Below are positions 46,096 through 51,889 of a DNA stretch of 51,889 nucleotides, piece by piece. The notes under the pieces are model-generated. The model searched no databases. It was not told the origin of the DNA and saw only the letters and a list, made by a program, of their open reading frames with translations. The number at the start of each line of letters is the position of its first letter. Position 1 is the first letter of the stretch. The stretch is taken from NCBI GenBank assembly GCA_037388465.1, contig JARRKE010000021.1, positions 1 to 51,889 on the forward strand, in the 5' to 3' direction. This DNA comes from Gammaproteobacteria bacterium. GTDB taxonomy: Bacteria > Pseudomonadota > Gammaproteobacteria > SpSt-1174. The position numbers were made by a program, and so were the translations under genes.

Positions 46096-46877
46096 TGAAC
46101 GTCATGGTTTTCGACATCGAGACGGTTCCCGATGTCGAGGCAGGACGGCGCATTTACGACCTCGGCGATCTATCGGATGCGGACACCGCCAAGGCGATGT
46201 TCCATTTGCGTCAGGAAAAGACCGGTTCGGAATTCCTGGCCCATCATCTGCACCGGATCGTGACCATCTCGGTTGTCCTGCGCAGCGGCAAGGATCTACG
46301 CGTGTGGTCGTTGGGTAATGAGGATGCACCCGAACCCGAGTTGATCCAGCGTTTTTTCGACGGCCTGGACCGCTATTTGCCGACCCTGGTTTCGTGGAAC
46401 GGCGGTGGGTTCGATCTGCCGGTGCTTCATTACCGGACGCTGCACCATGGCATCGCGGCGCCGCGATACTGGGAAACCGGCGACGATGACACGAGTTTTC
46501 GTTACAACAACTATCTGAACCGTTTTCACTGGCGTCATCTCGACCTGATGGACGTGCTGTCTGGCTACCAGGGACGCGCCGTTGCGCCGCTGGACGAAGT
46601 GGCCACCATGCTCGGTTTTCCCGGCAAGATGGGCATGAGCGGCGCCAAGGTCTGGGACGCCTACCAGGCGGGCGATATCGCCGGCATTCGCAATTACTGC
46701 GAAACCGACGTACTCAATACCTATCTGGTCTATCTGCGCTTCGAACTGATGCGCGGCCGTCTCACCGCGGCGGCTTACGAGTCGGAATGCGACCTGGTGC
46801 GCAACACGCTGGAGTCGTCCGGTCTGCCGCACCTCACCGCCTTTGCCGAGGCCTGGCAGGCCGGTGCTGCTGCCTGA
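46092..46877 (+). CDS. PolB-like 3'-5' exonuclease (DEDDy)
   Basis: 261 residues. DxE in VFDIETVPD (8-10), SWNGGGFDLPVLHYR as ExoII, and CETDVLNTYLVYLR as ExoIII with the Tyr. It is the 'predicted PolB-like exonuclease' family without a polymerase domain. Often beside rlmD in gammaproteobacteria. Substrate unknown; overlaps cysM by 4 bp. Confidence 0.92.
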   Translation: MMNVMVFDIETVPDVEAGRRIYDLGDLSDADTAKAMFHLRQEKTGSEFLAHHLHRIVTISVVLRSGKDLRVWSLGNEDAPEPELIQRFFDGLDRYLPTLVSWNGGGFDLPVLHYRTLHHGIAAPRYWETGDDDTSFRYNNYLNRFHWRHLDLMDVLSGYQGRAVAPLDEVATMLGFPGKMGMSGAKVWDAYQAGDIAGIRNYCETDVLNTYLVYLRFELMRGRLTAAAYESECDLVRNTLESSGLPHLTAFAEAWQAGAAA

Positions 46878-46879
46878 TC

Positions 46880-48202
46880 ATGGCCGCACGCAAGTCACGG
46901 CTGCCGGCCGAGCCGGTTGAAGCCCGTATCGAATCCCTGGCCCAGGATGGGCGTGGTGTCACGCATCTGGAAGGCAAGGCCGTATTCATCCATGGCGCTC
47001 TGCCTGCGGAAACCGTTCGTTTCAAATACACCGGCCGTCACCGCCAATACGACGAAGGGGTGGTCGAGGAGGTCATCGAGCCTTCGCCGGACCGGATTGT
47101 GCCGCACTGTGAACACTTTGGTGTGTGCGGCGGCTGCAGCCTGCAGCACATGGCACCCGAGGCGCAGATCGCGGCCAAACAGCAGGTATTGACCGATGCC
47201 CTGTGGCACATCGGCAAGGTCGAGGCCGGGATGATCGATCCGCCGCTGACCGGTCCGGTGTGGGGCTATCGGCGTAAGGCGCGCCTCGGGGTGAAGTACG
47301 TACCCAAAAAGGGCCGTGTGCTGGTCGGCTTTCGGGAACGGCAGAGCCGTTATCTGGCCGACCTTCATCGCTGCGAGGTTTTGCATCCTGCAGTGGGCGA
47401 GCGGTTGGAGCAGCTGGGCGCGCTGATCGGCGAACTCGACGCGCGGGAACGCATACCGCAGATCGAGGTGGCGGCCGGTGACGAGGCGGTGACCCTGGTG
47501 TTTCGTCATCTGGATCCGCTCGGCGAAGCGGACCGTGCACGGCTGGCCGATTTCGCGCGTGAGACCGGCCTGCAGGTGGCGCTGCAGTCGGCTGGACCGG
47601 ACAGCATCGTGCCGCTCTGGCCCGAATCCCAACGTCTGTATTACCGCCATCCCGAACACGACGTGACCATCGATTTCGGGCCTTCCGATTTCATTCAGGT
47701 CAATGCCGCGATCAATCACAATATGGTGAATCGCGCCCTAATGCTGCTCGAACTGAATGCGACCGACCAGGTGCTTGAGCTGTTCAGCGGTCTGGGAAAT
47801 TTCACCCTGCCTTTGGCGCGCCACTGTGCACATGTGACGGCGGTGGAGGTGGATACCGTCATGGTCAAGCGCGGTGATCAAAGCGCGCTGAACAACGACA
47901 TACACAATGTGGCGCATGTGGCCGCCGATCTGGGCGGCGAATTGAAGGGGGCACCCTGGCTCAAGTGCAAGTATGACAAGATCCTGCTCGATCCCCCGCG
48001 TTCGGGTGCACAGGAAGTGATCGCGCACTTCGGGAAGCTGGGGGCGACCCGGATTGTGTACGTTTCCTGCAATCCCGCCACACTGGCGCGCGATGCCGCC
48101 ATGCTGGTCAATGAGTTCGGCTATACGCTGGAACGCGCCGGTGTCATGGACATGTTTCCGCACACCGCGCATGTGGAGTCCATCGCCCTGTTCGTAAAAT
48201 GA
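46880..48202 (+). CDS. rlmD: 23S rRNA (uracil-1939-C5) methyltransferase RlmD
   Basis: 440 residues from ATG 46880; an in-frame upstream start lies inside the exonuclease gene and is rejected. TRAM domain, then iron-sulphur cysteines C77, C83, C86 (CEHFGVCGGC) with the fourth at RCEVLHP, SAM-binding LELFSGLGNFTLPLA, and catalytic Cys in YVSCNPATLARD. Makes m5U1939 in 23S rRNA. Confidence 0.96.
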   Translation: MAARKSRLPAEPVEARIESLAQDGRGVTHLEGKAVFIHGALPAETVRFKYTGRHRQYDEGVVEEVIEPSPDRIVPHCEHFGVCGGCSLQHMAPEAQIAAKQQVLTDALWHIGKVEAGMIDPPLTGPVWGYRRKARLGVKYVPKKGRVLVGFRERQSRYLADLHRCEVLHPAVGERLEQLGALIGELDARERIPQIEVAAGDEAVTLVFRHLDPLGEADRARLADFARETGLQVALQSAGPDSIVPLWPESQRLYYRHPEHDVTIDFGPSDFIQVNAAINHNMVNRALMLLELNATDQVLELFSGLGNFTLPLARHCAHVTAVEVDTVMVKRGDQSALNNDIHNVAHVAADLGGELKGAPWLKCKYDKILLDPPRSGAQEVIAHFGKLGATRIVYVSCNPATLARDAAMLVNEFGYTLERAGVMDMFPHTAHVESIALFVK

Positions 48203-48274
48203 CGGGCGAGGTTTCCTGATGCGGCTTTAGCGATATCGGCCTGTCCCACAAAGCCAACCCCGGATCGCCCAACG

Positions 48275-48640
48275 ATGGCATACAAGATCCTGTCCGATCT
48301 ACTGGTGCTGATCCACCTGGGCTTTATCGTGTTCGTCGTGCTCGGTGCGTTGCTGGTCGTGCGCTGGCCGAAGCTGGCGTGGCTGCACGTTCCCGCTGCA
48401 GTATGGGGTGTGCTGATCGAATGGTCGGGCTGGATCTGCCCGCTGACGCCGCTGGAAAATCACTTCCGTGCCCTGGGCGGCGAAAGCGGTTACTCGGGCG
48501 GATTCATCGAGCACTACATCGTGCCGTTGATCTATCCGCCCGGCCTTGCGCACGAAACGCAATTAATTCTGGGCATCGCGGTGATCGTCATCAACGGTAT
48601 CGGCTACGGCCTGGTGATGGCCCGTCGTCGACAGCGCTGA
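48275..48640 (+). CDS. DUF2784 membrane protein
   Basis: 121 residues with three or four hydrophobic helices (LLVLIHLGFIVFVVLGALLVV, LAWLHVPAAVWGVLIEWSG, TQLILGIAVIVINGIGYGLV). CPLTPLEN and GGFIEHYIVPLIYP are family signatures of DUF2784. Function unknown. Monocistronic, convergent with dapE. Confidence 0.9.
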   Translation: MAYKILSDLLVLIHLGFIVFVVLGALLVVRWPKLAWLHVPAAVWGVLIEWSGWICPLTPLENHFRALGGESGYSGGFIEHYIVPLIYPPGLAHETQLILGIAVIVINGIGYGLVMARRRQR

Positions 48641-48658
48641 ATCAGGGGAGCCGGCCGT

Positions 48659-50252
<1,594 letters not shown>

Positions 50253-50256
<4 letters not shown>

Positions 50257-50600
50257 GCGCCGAAGCGGTCCTGGTAGTTTTTCTCTGCGAATCCAACCGA
50301 CACGTCGTCACCGTCTTCCAGAACCGGCCGCTTGATCAACGTCGGATGCTTCAGCATGAGCTTGGTGGCGCGTGCCGCGTCGAGGTCGGCGCGTTCGGTC
50401 TCAGGCAACTGGCGCCAGGTCGTACCCCGGCGATTGAGCAGGGTTTCCCAGCCGACCTGATCCGCCCAGCGCTGCAGTTGCTTTTGCTCCAGACCGTCGG
50501 CCCGAAAATCGTGGAAACGGTAATCCACGCCATGCGCTTCGAGCCAGCGGCGCGTTTTCTTGACCGTGTCGCAGTTCTTGATGCCGTAGAGAGTAATCAT
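50253..50600 (-). CDS. yffB: ArsC/Spx-like protein YffB
   Basis: 115 residues. Single Cys10 in [10 protein letters not shown] where arsenate reductases have the catalytic Cys, followed by the ArsC-type helical core ([14 protein letters not shown]) and the C-terminal [11 protein letters not shown]. YffB proteins are thioredoxin-fold, and in E. coli the gene lies next to dapE as here. Possible glutathione-dependent thiol reductase; function unproven. Confidence 0.92.
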
Positions 50601-50684
50601 GGGTGTACGTGAGGGATAAGGTGTGAGGCGAGGATATCGCGTGACGCCTGGCTCCTCACGCTCTTCCCCTCACGCCTCACGACC
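50601..50684. repeat. GTGAGG short-repeat / imperfect inverted repeat between dapD and yffB
   Basis: Plus strand holds GTGAGGGATAAGGTGTGAGGCG on the left and CCTCACGC, CCTCACGCCTCAC on the right, so GTGAGG-type units face each other across about 20 bp. It can fold into a long imperfect hairpin downstream of dapD. It looks like a dispersed short repeat. Confidence 0.6.
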
Positions 50685-51506
<822 letters not shown>

Positions 51507-51535
51507 CGATTTGCTCCTGATGAATAGGTGATCGG

Positions 51536-51889
51536 TTATAGGGTTTCGACGTAGGCGCGGATCCGTTCGGCGGCCTCGATGCATTCTCCCAGCGGCGCCA
51601 CCAGCGCCATGCGCACACGGCGCTCGCCGGGGTTGTGTCCGTTGACAGCGCGCGACAGGTAACTGCCCGGCAGGACGGTGACGTTCTGCGAGGCGAACAG
51701 CTCTTTGGCGAAGCGCTCGTCATCCACCGGCGTCCTGGGCCAGAGATAGAAACCGGCGTCCGGGTGTTGGACGTCGAGCACCGGAGCCAGGACGTCGACC
51801 ACGGCCTGGAATTTTTTCCGGTAATGCTCCCGGTTTTCACGCACGTGATCCTCGTCGCGCCAGGCGGCGATGCTCGCGGTCTGCACCGG
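51536..51889 (-). CDS. dapC: Succinyldiaminopimelate transaminase, C-terminal part (cut by window edge)
   Basis: 117 residues up to the right edge, which cuts the 5' part. [32 protein letters not shown], and the terminal [19 protein letters not shown] fit the C-terminal small domain of the DapC-type class I aminotransferases. 29 bp upstream of dapD, same strand, so part of the lysine group. Confidence 0.9.
   Translation of the reverse strand, partial: PVQTASIAAWRDEDHVRENREHYRKKFQAVVDVLAPVLDVQHPDAGFYLWPRTPVDDERFAKELFASQNVTVLPGSYLSRAVNGHNPGERRVRMALVAPLGECIEAAERIRAYVETL

Noticed and set aside
46787-46879. Longer rlmD start
   Set aside because: The extension lies in the exonuclease gene and is out of family; ATG 46880 gives the normal N-terminus.

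Overview
The window is a chromosomal segment of a GC-rich gammaproteobacterium. It carries conserved gammaproteobacterial blocks: rne/rluC/HAD/sppA/maf; yceD-rpmF-plsX-fabH; uvrC-pgsA-tRNA(Gly-Cys-Leu); 4.5S RNA-dnaX-ybaB-recR; orn/rsgA; nadB/rpoE-rseABC-degP; lepA-lepB-DUF4845-rnc-era-recO-pdxJ-acpS; and dapC-dapD-yffB-dapE. Gene order resembles Pseudomonas around rne-rluC-sppA-maf and E. coli around uvrC-pgsA-glyW-cysT-leuZ. The AlgU/MucABCD-type stress operon, the two-subunit pyruvate carboxylase and the small c-type cytochrome fit an environmental proteobacterium, possibly from the Chromatiales/Ectothiorhodospiraceae area. That placement is an inference; there is no 16S gene here.

Layout. 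1-4.5 kb: a minus-strand two-gene operon of a calcium-pump-like P-type ATPase with an N-terminal HMA-like domain and, translationally coupled to it, a divergent S-adenosylmethionine-synthetase homologue. 4.7-7.7 kb: small single genes (HNH protein, flavodoxin-like reductase, cupin, SCP2-like protein, low-molecular-weight tyrosine phosphatase). 7.8-13.5 kb: rne (minus) facing away from rluC-HAD-sppA. 13.5-17.4 kb: minus-strand pycA-pycB-maf. 17.5-21.5 kb: yceD-rpmF-plsX-fabH, then a CYTH protein and a family-5-type uracil-DNA glycosylase. 21.5-27.6 kb: disrupted uvrC, pgsA, three tRNAs, SRP RNA, dnaX, ybaB, recR, HIT protein. 27.6-31.8 kb: outer-membrane barrel protein, then a minus-strand rsgA group facing orn. 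31.9-38.8 kb: sulfurtransferase-nadB (minus) and the sigma-E regulon operon. 38.8-45.2 kb: lepA-to-acpS. 45.2-48.6 kb: cysM, PolB-like exonuclease, rlmD, DUF2784. 48.7-51.9 kb: minus-strand lysine/diaminopimelate genes.

Most of the window is housekeeping. The part that looks least described is the metK-like gene at 139-1335. Compared by eye with E. coli MetK it keeps the residues that hold ATP and its triphosphate, but has replaced all four residues listed as binding L-methionine (E56, Q99, D239, K270) and the GAGDQG aspartate. It sits in a stop/start overlap with the ATPase. It is therefore probably not a housekeeping methionine adenosyltransferase and may use ATP with another substrate, or act as a triphosphatase or regulator tied to ion transport. 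Other points worth checking are a frameshift plus internal deletion in uvrC, a 15-bp repeat array in rne, an intrinsic terminator between rpmF and plsX, a near-leaderless yceD promoter, and a clean sigma-E promoter in front of rpoE.
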